Source: Phycisphaerae bacterium (GTDB lineage: Bacteria; Planctomycetota; Phycisphaerae; UBA1845). From it: 12,199 nt of DNA. The stretch covers positions 1 through 12,199 of the forward strand of contig BQJS01000147.1 of NCBI GenBank assembly GCA_021604825.1, written 5' to 3'. The stretch's first letter is position 1; every line of letters begins with the position of its first letter. Shown piece after piece: positions 1 to 7,102 of this stretch. Both the position numbers and the translations under genes were made by a program. The notes below the pieces were generated by a model. It ran no database searches. It was not told where the DNA came from and saw only the letters and a program-made list of their open reading frames with translations.

Positions 1-24
1 CATCAAGCAACGAGTGACCAAGCC

Positions 25-438
25 CTAGTGCAGATTCCGGCGTGCCCCGATTTGCGAACGCACCAATTCAATCAGCGCCTTGCGATCGATCGGCTTGGTC
101 AGGTAATCATCGGTTCCGCACTCGGTGGCCCGCTCGATGTCAGCCGTCTCATTTAATGCCGTGACCATGATGATGATAATATCGCGGGTCTTCGGATTGG
201 TCTTGATCTGCTTGCAGAGTTCAAAGCCGGACATTTTCGGCATCATGATATCGAGAAGGATCAAGTCCGGCTTGTCGGCGCTGATCACATCCAACGCCTG
301 CAATCCATCACACGCCGATGACGTCCGAACGTCTGGCATCTCCTCAAGATAAACTTCAAGGAGTTCCATATTTTGGGCGTTGTCATCAACGATGAGGATG
401 TGGAACTTGTGCCCTTCGGACTGTGGTGCGGTACTCAT
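25..438 (-). CDS. Stand-alone response regulator receiver (CheY/DivK-like) protein
   Basis: A single REC domain fills almost the whole 137-aa protein, with no output domain, so it should act by phosphorylation-dependent protein contact in the cytoplasm rather than by DNA binding. Visible residues: the acidic pair D18-D19 in ILIVDDN, phospho-acceptor D63 in LILLDIMMP, switch T93 in MVTAL and K115 in LTKP. All are in the expected order, so the domain looks phosphorylatable. It most resembles the REC domains of PleD/DivK-type regulators. I chose the ATG at 438 because GGAAAGG (minus strand, 448-454) sits 9 nt upstream; an ATG at 477 would add 13 polar residues with a poorer ribosome site. The stop is TAG. 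It lies downstream of rho on the same strand after 173 bp containing repeated CAATTGCC motifs. No histidine kinase is in the window, so its partner is unknown. Confidence 0.93.
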   Translation of the reverse strand: MSTAPQSEGHKFHILIVDDNAQNMELLEVYLEEMPDVRTSSACDGLQALDVISADKPDLILLDIMMPKMSGFELCKQIKTNPKTRDIIIIMVTALNETADIERATECGTDDYLTKPIDRKALIELVRSQIGARRNLH

Positions 439-453
439 TCTGCTTTGCCTTTC

Positions 454-504
454 CAATTGCCGATTGGATTTCTGCAATTGCCCCCATTTCTTGCAATTGC
501 CCCC
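454..504. repeat. Three phased CAATTGCC motifs upstream of the receiver gene
   Basis: CAATTGCC occurs at 454-461, 475-482 and 494-501, with start-to-start spacing of 21 and 19 bp, about two helical turns. The last two copies are longer direct repeats, TGCAATTGCCCCC at 473-485 and 492-504. The core GCAATTGC is itself palindromic. They lie between the rho stop and the receiver start, and the first touches the receiver's SD. Phased palindromic sites in a promoter-proximal gap would suit a DNA-binding regulator; that role is inferred and no regulator is identified. Confidence 0.45.
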
Positions 505-611
505 GGTGATTCACGGCTGCGACTGGCTATGGATATGCCTGAAAATGCGCCTGTCGTCAAGGCAGCGGGCAACGCCAACCGTTGATGATTCCGGGACGGC
601 GACCCATCTGA

Positions 612-1847
612 TCAATAACGTCCGCCGACAACCTGCTTGACGAACTCGTCGTTGGTGGAGCATTTCATCAGCGCCCCGGTCAGTTTCTCCATCGCTTCGA
701 TCGGATTTCGCTCGGTAAGTGTACGGCGGATCGCTACGGAAGCCTTGAGTGACGCCTCATCGAGAAGCAGTTCTTCCCGCCGTGTGCCCGAAAGAACCAA
801 GTCGATCGCCGGCCAAACCCGTCGGTCGGCCATCTTCCGCGAGAGCATGATCTCCATGTTACCGGTGCCCTTGAACTCGTTAAAAATCACGTCGTCCATG
901 CGGCTTCCGGTTTCGATCAATGACGATGCAATAATCGTCAATGAACCGCCGTCCTCAACCTTACGAGCCGATCCGAAGATCGCCTTGGGTTCGAGCAGTG
1001 CACTGATGTCGAGTCCACCGGACATCGTCCGCCCTCGGCCCCTGTTGCCCACGTTAAACGCCCGTCCGAGTCGCGTCAGGGAGTCCAGCAAGATTACGAC
1101 ATTCTCGCCCATCTCTACGTGCCGCTTGGCCTTGGCCGTCATCAGCCTTGCCAATCGAATGTGATTGGCCACATCCTCGTCATTGCTGCTGGCGATTACT
1201 TCGCCGTTAACCGTGCGACGCATCTCGGTGACTTCTTCCGGACGCTCGTCGATCAACAAAACCATCATGTAGATGTCAGGGTGATTCGTGGCGATACCGT
1301 GGGCCATCTGCTGAAGCAGAACGGTCTTGCCGGTTCGCGGCGGGGCTACAATCAAACCGCGCTGACCAAGCCCGATCGGAGCCATCAGATCAACAACGCG
1401 CATCGATGACGGCCCGCCTTCGGTCGAGAATTTCAATTGCTCTTGAGGGTTGATCGCGGTGAGATCTTCAAATGGCTCGACCCCCGCGTAGTCTGCGAGT
1501 TCCTTGCCGTTGATGGTCGCAACGCTCTGAAGTTGGAGTTTTGACGTCGGCTGCGAATTGCGATTGTTGTCCCTACCACGCTGATTACGTCCATTGCGAC
1601 CGTTGCGCTGGTTGCGACCTTTGTTCTGACGCGGTCGCTGATTGTTCTTGGACATCGCCGCTTCACCGATGATCGTTTCACCACCGCGCAATTGCAGATC
1701 TGTCCGCATTTTTTCGGAGACGAACGGGTCGGTGCTGAGCATGCGGTAGTTCGATTTGGCTAGTCGAATGAAACCGCCGCCCCGCTCACCGGAGGGTTCA
1801 AACGTGCCGGTTACGGTGTTGTCCTTCTTTGATTCAACTTCGGTCAT
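612..1847 (-). CDS. rho: Transcription termination factor Rho
   Basis: Hexameric RNA-dependent ATPase/translocase that terminates transcription; 411 aa, close to E. coli Rho (419). The ATPase core is intact: Walker A APPRTGKT (168-175), catalytic E201 in LLIDERPEEVTEM, Walker B VVILLDSLTRLGR (250-262), Q-loop around MSGGLDISAL (275-284), R-loop region ETGSRMDD (312-319), the GTGNMEIMLSRK stretch (327-338) and the arginine-finger segment SGTRREELL (R356). The N-terminus is unusual. It lacks the helical Rho_N domain and goes straight into a cold-shock-like RNA-binding fold (about residues 12-115). Inside that fold is an Arg/Asn/Gly/Gln-rich low-complexity insert (about 65-103, DNA 1539-1655). 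No good SD precedes the ATG at 1847. A short reading frame ends by overlapping that ATG. Rho identity is secure; the functional effect of the insert is not known. Confidence 0.98.
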   Translation of the reverse strand: MTEVESKKDNTVTGTFEPSGERGGGFIRLAKSNYRMLSTDPFVSEKMRTDLQLRGGETIIGEAAMSKNNQRPRQNKGRNQRNGRNGRNQRGRDNNRNSQPTSKLQLQSVATINGKELADYAGVEPFEDLTAINPQEQLKFSTEGGPSSMRVVDLMAPIGLGQRGLIVAPPRTGKTVLLQQMAHGIATNHPDIYMMVLLIDERPEEVTEMRRTVNGEVIASSNDEDVANHIRLARLMTAKAKRHVEMGENVVILLDSLTRLGRAFNVGNRGRGRTMSGGLDISALLEPKAIFGSARKVEDGGSLTIIASSLIETGSRMDDVIFNEFKGTGNMEIMLSRKMADRRVWPAIDLVLSGTRREELLLDEASLKASVAIRRTLTERNPIEAMEKLTGALMKCSTNDEFVKQVVGGRY

Positions 1848-1864
1848 CGCGAATAGCGCCCCAT
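1844..1864 (-). other. Possible 6-codon upstream ORF overlapping the rho start
   Basis: On the minus strand an ATG at 1864 opens a six-codon frame (MGRYSR) whose TGA shares bases with the rho ATG in the arrangement ATGA. Such overlaps can couple translation by termination-reinitiation, and E. coli rho also has a leader peptide gene (rhoL), although that one is longer and not overlapping. No SD precedes this mini-ORF and rho itself has only a weak G-run upstream. It could be chance. Confidence 0.2.
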
Positions 1865-2086
1865 CAATGTGAACGGATACTTTCCGGCCATGTACAATTC
1901 CTTGCCATTGAAACGTGACATTACAATCCGGGCTCGGCAGAAGTCAGCCGGCGACAACCACCACTATGCTCAGTCGGATCGAGTGTTTGGGAAGGCCCGC
2001 TCATGGATACAAAACAGACATGTTTCAAGTCCAAGGCGACGGCTGCAGCATAGTCAAGCCGACCATCCTTCGCAAGAGGATTCGAG
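1865..2086. other. Intergenic region between the GT39-like gene and rho
   Basis: These 222 bp separate the stop of the GT39-like gene from rho, both on the minus strand. The gap is long enough for a separate rho promoter and leader. I found no convincing sigma-70 pair, no hairpin followed by a T-run, and no credible small gene. Reading frames crossing it on either strand have no recognisable protein features. Confidence 0.5.
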
Positions 2087-4171
2087 TCAGTCGTCTTGCT
2101 CGTCAAATGGATGCCACCGGGTCGCCTCCGGCAGTTCGTACACCAGGATTGAATTGTTGATCCAGGCATCCGGCTCACGGGTGCGAAGGAAGCCACACAA
2201 CCGGGCGAACGCCAGCGATCGATACTGATTCTTCGACCCACCCGATTCGGAAGGGTCAGTATCATCGTGTGAAATCTCAGCTTGGTAACGACGCTCCAAT
2301 TCGACGGTCCAATCGTGAAGGCTCTTGCCCTGATAGGTCTGGTAGACCTGCTGCAGGTTCGTGGCACTGATCAGATAGGTGCCCGGTCCGTATGCTTCGA
2401 CGGGTTCGGATTTGGGCGCGATAGCCCCAGGCAATTGGAGGGCGTCGATTGCAAAATGCTCAACCGCCCTGCTTCCGCCGCTTCCGAAATATGAGAAGTA
2501 CACCGGCGTCGCAGCGTTCGTCTGTTTGCGGCGATCGATGAACGCTTTGACGGCTGGCAAGTCCTGTCCCCAATCGAGCGAACTATCGACCAATTGCTTG
2601 TAGCCCTGCCTCGGCCCGCCGGCGATCACGTTGAAGTACGTCAGGTAATTTGGAAACGTCCAGAGCGAAGCGCAAACGAACATCCCGATCAAACCGACTA
2701 CCACCGATCGCATCCAGCGGATGCCAGAGTCAACGTACAGCGATGCCGCACCGCACGCGACAAAAAGGATCGGATACAACGGCAGGATGTGGCGATGTCC
2801 AATGTTCAAGTGTGTACGGAGTGACGCCGCCCAATAGATCACGAAAAACGACCATAGTGGAGTCGTGCGATAGACCCACGATTTCCAGTCCGTTACCTCC
2901 CCTTCTTGACTCGACAGCGAATCGGGATCGGCAGTTCGATTCACCAAGCGCTTTTGCATGAACGGCAATACCGATACCGCCAGCAACAATGCGAATAACG
3001 GCAGCGGCGTCTTTAACAAGAAAGCCCACGGGAAAAACCACCGGTGCCCCAGCAGGCTGACGCTTCCATTCATGAACGCCAAACGACCGCGGGCAGTCTG
3101 CGCCGACATCACGGCGCTGTAGATGTATGCCTCGGGAAACATCCGATGTTCGCGCAAGAATGCCACGGTCGGTTTGAGATGATCGAGCTTGCGCAACTGC
3201 CACTGCCAAACGTCCTGACCTTCGGGGATCGCGTTGGGACAAAAATACCGATCGCGACCGGTTTCCGCGCTGAGCATCGAATCATACCGAAAACCGTATG
3301 CGGCCCAGATACTGGTCCAGACCATGGCGATCCAAACCACAAGCACGATCCCGAAGCACCCAGCCCGCTTTCCAATGCCACCGAATTCTCTTCGAATCTT
3401 TCCGATACGGACGTCAAGCGGTCGTCGGGACTTCAATCGCGCCACCAACATCACGATACCAACCGGAATGATCAAGACGGCTGACATCTTCGCCAAGAAC
3501 AACCCAGCCAGACTCAACCCACTCGCCAGGACGCTAGTTACCGTCACCCGATGCAGCATCCACCAAATCGTCAGCAGGCAGGCTGCAAAGAAAAGCGCCG
3601 CGACGCAGTCGGTTGTCACCAGTCGGCTGTGAGCGAGCATCGTTGGGCTGAATGCGTATAGCCCCAACGAAATCAACCCGCCCGTTCGGCCAAACAGCTT
3701 TGAAGATGCGACATAAACGAGTAGGCCCAGCGCGACGCTGAGGAAGGCAATCATCGCCCTGCCCCGCCACAACAGGCTGTCGATGATCGTCGCGTTTCCG
3801 CTCTTGGAGTAATAGAAGAATGCCCGGCCAATTTGCCAGACATCGGAGGTGTGCCAAGTCTCGTGCTCTCGCCAGGATTGCGGGAACTTCACGTCGGCGC
3901 CGAGACCCGGTAGCGCCGCCCACACATGGGCCAGCGGCGGATGCGGCGGTTCGAGGCGATAGTCACCCGTTATGAAGTAACTGTACCCGCGTGTGAGGTG
4001 GGCGATCTCGTCGTACGTGTTGGATTTGTTCAGGACGCTGGTGACAGCCAAGACGTAATGGACGATGCAAAGCGTACCAACCACGGCAATCGTCCACCGG
4101 GTCGAATGCTTCGCCGGACCAGTCCTGTTTGATTTGCTCTCTTTCTTTTGGCGGTGCGGTTTCTTGGCCAT
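2087..4171 (-). CDS. GT39/ArnT-PMT-like membrane glycosyltransferase
   Basis: A 694-aa polytopic inner-membrane protein of the GT-C fold, probably transferring a sugar from a polyprenyl-phosphate donor to an acceptor on the outer face of the membrane. A Lys/Arg-rich cytoplasmic tail (1-25) is followed by TM1 (about 27-47). The first external loop carries the GT-C acidic motif NTYDEIAH (D54-E55) and EPPHPPLAH (74-82), both typical of GT39/PMT_2 proteins. A second acidic site, LVTTD (184-188), and GHRHILPLYPILF (458-470) are also typical. After the last membrane segment (about 487-505) is a soluble region (about 510-694) containing VDSSLDWGQDLPA (528-540), a signature of this bacterial subgroup. 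Acceptor and sugar cannot be told from sequence. It lies 47 bp downstream of the 4219-6924 gene on the same strand, so they are probably co-transcribed. No clear SD precedes the ATG. Confidence 0.85.
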   Translation of the reverse strand: MAKKPHRQKKESKSNRTGPAKHSTRWTIAVVGTLCIVHYVLAVTSVLNKSNTYDEIAHLTRGYSYFITGDYRLEPPHPPLAHVWAALPGLGADVKFPQSWREHETWHTSDVWQIGRAFFYYSKSGNATIIDSLLWRGRAMIAFLSVALGLLVYVASSKLFGRTGGLISLGLYAFSPTMLAHSRLVTTDCVAALFFAACLLTIWWMLHRVTVTSVLASGLSLAGLFLAKMSAVLIIPVGIVMLVARLKSRRPLDVRIGKIRREFGGIGKRAGCFGIVLVVWIAMVWTSIWAAYGFRYDSMLSAETGRDRYFCPNAIPEGQDVWQWQLRKLDHLKPTVAFLREHRMFPEAYIYSAVMSAQTARGRLAFMNGSVSLLGHRWFFPWAFLLKTPLPLFALLLAVSVLPFMQKRLVNRTADPDSLSSQEGEVTDWKSWVYRTTPLWSFFVIYWAASLRTHLNIGHRHILPLYPILFVACGAASLYVDSGIRWMRSVVVGLIGMFVCASLWTFPNYLTYFNVIAGGPRQGYKQLVDSSLDWGQDLPAVKAFIDRRKQTNAATPVYFSYFGSGGSRAVEHFAIDALQLPGAIAPKSEPVEAYGPGTYLISATNLQQVYQTYQGKSLHDWTVELERRYQAEISHDDTDPSESGGSKNQYRSLAFARLCGFLRTREPDAWINNSILVYELPEATRWHPFDEQDD

Positions 4172-4218
4172 GGCTTATTCGCAAACGCTGGTCATCCGAT
4201 TTGCACAGGTTACAGCGT

Positions 4219-6924
4219 TTATTCGTCGGCGGAATCGCCCTTTTCAGTCGCCGGCGCAGTGGGTGATCGCCAGACTTGGTAGCGTCCCGATGAACCGATG
4301 TCGGTCCAACCCTTTTGACTCAACACCTGGGCCACCTGCCCGCGAACGCGCCGCCTCGATTGTGCGGACACCGGCCTGTCGATGACCACATGATCGATCG
4401 GATATAGCTCGCACAACCGATCAAACGCCGCGACGTTTAGACTACCCTTGCGTATCGAATTGAACACGCCAAGTGCGACGCTGCGGAAGTCCTTCGCATC
4501 GACCCTGCGCATGAACTTATCGCGAGAGAACACGAGTTGAACATTCGGCATGAGTTGCGGCAGCTCGTGATGGACCATGAACGGTCCGAACACATACGGA
4601 CTGGCTTCGACACCGCCCAGCACGTCAACCAACCCGTGCATGTCGTCGGAAAATTTCGTGAGGTTCTTTGGTGCGTCACCAACTTGAAGGGCCATGCTCG
4701 ACGACTTGACCAGCATTCCGCCGACGCCTGCAAGCGTCACAATCGAAGCCACCAGCGACACCAGCGCCGTTAAGTTTTCGCGACGTCCGCAAACCAACAC
4801 GCAAACGCACCAATAGACCATCGTCGCCAGAACCGCGCCGCTCACCAATTGGGGCAGCATCCAACGTCCACGCCAGAAAATCGACATGGGCAGCGCTTGA
4901 TTCAACAGTCGGCCCAGCGGTTCAAAGTTGCACGAAAGCAGTACCGCCGCCCCCAGCCACCCGACGTAAAACACTTCGCGGCGACGGAATCCAAAACCCA
5001 GTAGAAGCGGTACCGACAAAGCGCCGCATGTATAAAGCGTGTTCAAACCGAACGACCAAAATGGATCATGCCGAGCGATCGGTTTTCCTTCGCACTCGTA
5101 GACCACGAGCTTGGTATCGTCCCGTCGAATTCGATATACCGGACGCTTGCCGTACAGGATTGCCCACACGCCATCGGATTCGGGCTCGAGGATGACGTTG
5201 CTCGGTAGACCTACACCGTTGGCACGGAGCGCACCGCGAAGTTCATCTGACACATCACTCTGTTGGAGATGCTCCTCCATGTCGGCGGACATGGTGAAGC
5301 GTTCTACGTCGATCCGAACGACATCGCGCGATTGAATTCGTGTGCCCTTCTTGCGCCCGCTCGACAGTTTCGGTCCGTCTTTGGGCTTCTGGGATACTTT
5401 ATGAAACACACCGGCCATTCCGCATGACAGGGCGAGCATTACCAGCAAATACACGACGGCTTTTCGATCAAACAGAAGTGAACCAACGATCAGCGCCGTG
5501 GACCAGACCATCGCGTTGATCGTCCCAAAGGGGTGGGTCGTATGGGCGACGATCCCCGCGCAAATCGCAAAACCCAGGTGCTTTCTTCCAGGGCGCGTGA
5601 CCAGCAACAGCATTGATGCCAATTGGAGCGGCTGCACCCAGATCAAATGAATAGCCTTGGTCTGCATCGCTCGAAATGCGATCATCTCGACTTCGCAGCG
5701 GGCGTAGTCCCAAGTCTTGAAGATCAGCAGCAGCGCGACAAGCAGACCGAGCGGAACAAGCCATCGATCGTTGCGAAAGATCACCGAGAGGACCGCAGCC
5801 AGGCAACTCGCGCCGATCAAAATCATCAACGGCGGCATGACGCTGTGATGCAAACCCGGCGGCGTGACACCTGTGAACCGCGCGATCATTGCAACCAGCG
5901 GCGCGGTCATCGGCGACATCCCAGCCCGACTCATCGGAACCTTGCCACCGGTGGATGGTTCGTATCGCCCCATCTCCGCGCCATACAAATAGTCGGTTGC
6001 TTCACAAACATACGCGACGTCGTCCACGTTCCAAAGCAACGTTGTGGATTTCTTAGATGGCACCGGCACCGATTCGGAATAGACAACGCGCATGATGTGA
6101 ACAGTCATGCCAAACGCTGCAACCCAAACCAGCAACGCCAACCAATTCGCGTTCAACCCAGCCGCTGACGTTGGGGCCGACTTGGTTTTCTTGTGCGACT
6201 TTGAACCTTTCGAGTCCTTGCGATCTTCCTTGGAATCTGCGACTGTTGATTCTGCCGCGTCGTCCTTGCGATTTCGCAGCCCAGCCACGAGCAAGGTGAT
6301 GCCGCCAATGACTGATCCCACCGCCCCCACCGCAGCGCCGTACCACCAGTCGGGTCGGCCATTGGGATCGTATCTCGTTGAATCTTTGAATTCGTCGGAC
6401 GGCGGCGACGCCATCACCACGCCGACAAAGACCGCGCCGACACATAGCAGCACAATGGCCGCCGCAATTTTCGAAGTGTTCAAACCAAGTTCAAACGTTG
6501 GCCAAGGTGGTGATTCGTTCGATTCGTCGGGCGATTTGTGTGCCAGAAAATGCGCCAGCCCCGCGACCAATCCCAGATAAACCAACCCGTACACCCAGAG
6601 GTAGGTCGTTAAGGTCCAGTGAAGCATGCAACCCGTCCAGCCCAAAACGGCAGCGGGCACCATTGCGAGCAATGTCGCGACGCCAAATCGCGACGCCAGA
6701 TTTGAAAACGGATGCGGCGCGGGAAAGAACAAGTTGACGGCCAGTAACCCGGGTACCAACAGAACGATCCAAACGATCGCGACCCAAACCAACTCAACCC
6801 GAACACCCGCAGTGCAGATAGCCAACGGAGCCAACAGCGGCAGCAGCGCGCGGATCCATTCGACCGGCGTCCGTTTTGAGGCATCCGGTGACAATCCGAG
6901 TATGTTTGCGACCATCCGATGCAT
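4219..6924 (-). CDS. Large polytopic membrane protein of unknown function, GT-C-like features
   Basis: I do not recognise a named family. The protein is about 901 aa and has many hydrophobic segments: several in the first 220 residues, a dense set at about 260-520, and more at about 645-760. A charged, Lys/Asp/Ser-rich linker without membrane segments lies at about 217-251. The segment WNVDDVAYV (about 298-306), just after a TM helix, has the acidic pair placed as in the first external loop of GT-C glycosyltransferases. The C-terminus (about 750-901) looks soluble and resembles the C-terminal domain seen in such proteins. It may therefore be a divergent GT-C transferase, but this is inference. 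The frame stays open upstream to a TTG at 7026; I prefer the ATG at 6924 (or 6915) because the extra residues are unremarkable. It is the first gene of the minus-strand group and diverges from the TMTC-like gene. Confidence 0.8.
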   Translation of the reverse strand: MHRMVANILGLSPDASKRTPVEWIRALLPLLAPLAICTAGVRVELVWVAIVWIVLLVPGLLAVNLFFPAPHPFSNLASRFGVATLLAMVPAAVLGWTGCMLHWTLTTYLWVYGLVYLGLVAGLAHFLAHKSPDESNESPPWPTFELGLNTSKIAAAIVLLCVGAVFVGVVMASPPSDEFKDSTRYDPNGRPDWWYGAAVGAVGSVIGGITLLVAGLRNRKDDAAESTVADSKEDRKDSKGSKSHKKTKSAPTSAAGLNANWLALLVWVAAFGMTVHIMRVVYSESVPVPSKKSTTLLWNVDDVAYVCEATDYLYGAEMGRYEPSTGGKVPMSRAGMSPMTAPLVAMIARFTGVTPPGLHHSVMPPLMILIGASCLAAVLSVIFRNDRWLVPLGLLVALLLIFKTWDYARCEVEMIAFRAMQTKAIHLIWVQPLQLASMLLLVTRPGRKHLGFAICAGIVAHTTHPFGTINAMVWSTALIVGSLLFDRKAVVYLLVMLALSCGMAGVFHKVSQKPKDGPKLSSGRKKGTRIQSRDVVRIDVERFTMSADMEEHLQQSDVSDELRGALRANGVGLPSNVILEPESDGVWAILYGKRPVYRIRRDDTKLVVYECEGKPIARHDPFWSFGLNTLYTCGALSVPLLLGFGFRRREVFYVGWLGAAVLLSCNFEPLGRLLNQALPMSIFWRGRWMLPQLVSGAVLATMVYWCVCVLVCGRRENLTALVSLVASIVTLAGVGGMLVKSSSMALQVGDAPKNLTKFSDDMHGLVDVLGGVEASPYVFGPFMVHHELPQLMPNVQLVFSRDKFMRRVDAKDFRSVALGVFNSIRKGSLNVAAFDRLCELYPIDHVVIDRPVSAQSRRRVRGQVAQVLSQKGWTDIGSSGRYQVWRSPTAPATEKGDSADE

Positions 6925-7102
6925 GGCGTTACATTCCGTTGCGATTCGCGGTGGTTTGTCGGACAGTGTAGGGATCAGCCGCAAGCATACAAGTTTGCTC
7001 TCGATCCAATCGACCGAAACCGACAATTGAATTGGACGTGTCGGGTACGTCTCGCTACCTTGTCTGTCTCTACTGGCGATAGGCCCAACGCATCATTCAA
7101 TC
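6925..7102. promoter_or_regulatory. Divergent intergenic (promoter) region
   Basis: These 178 bp lie between the start codons of two divergent membrane-protein genes and must drive at least one of them. For the plus strand, TTGGAC (7032-7037) and TACCTT (7056-7061) are 18 bp apart and form a weak sigma-70-like pair, with the start codon 41 bp beyond. No good pair was seen for the minus strand, and no SD precedes either start. The promoter placement is tentative. Confidence 0.35.

Noticed and set aside
1921..2367. Minus-strand frame overlapping the end of the GT39-like gene and the gap before rho
   Set aside because: Most of it lies in another frame of a well-supported gene, and its product has no recognisable feature.
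6925..7026. Upstream extension of the 4219-6924 protein to a TTG start
   Set aside because: It adds 34 residues with no membrane or family features, uses a rare start, and would shrink the divergent promoter gap to 76 bp.
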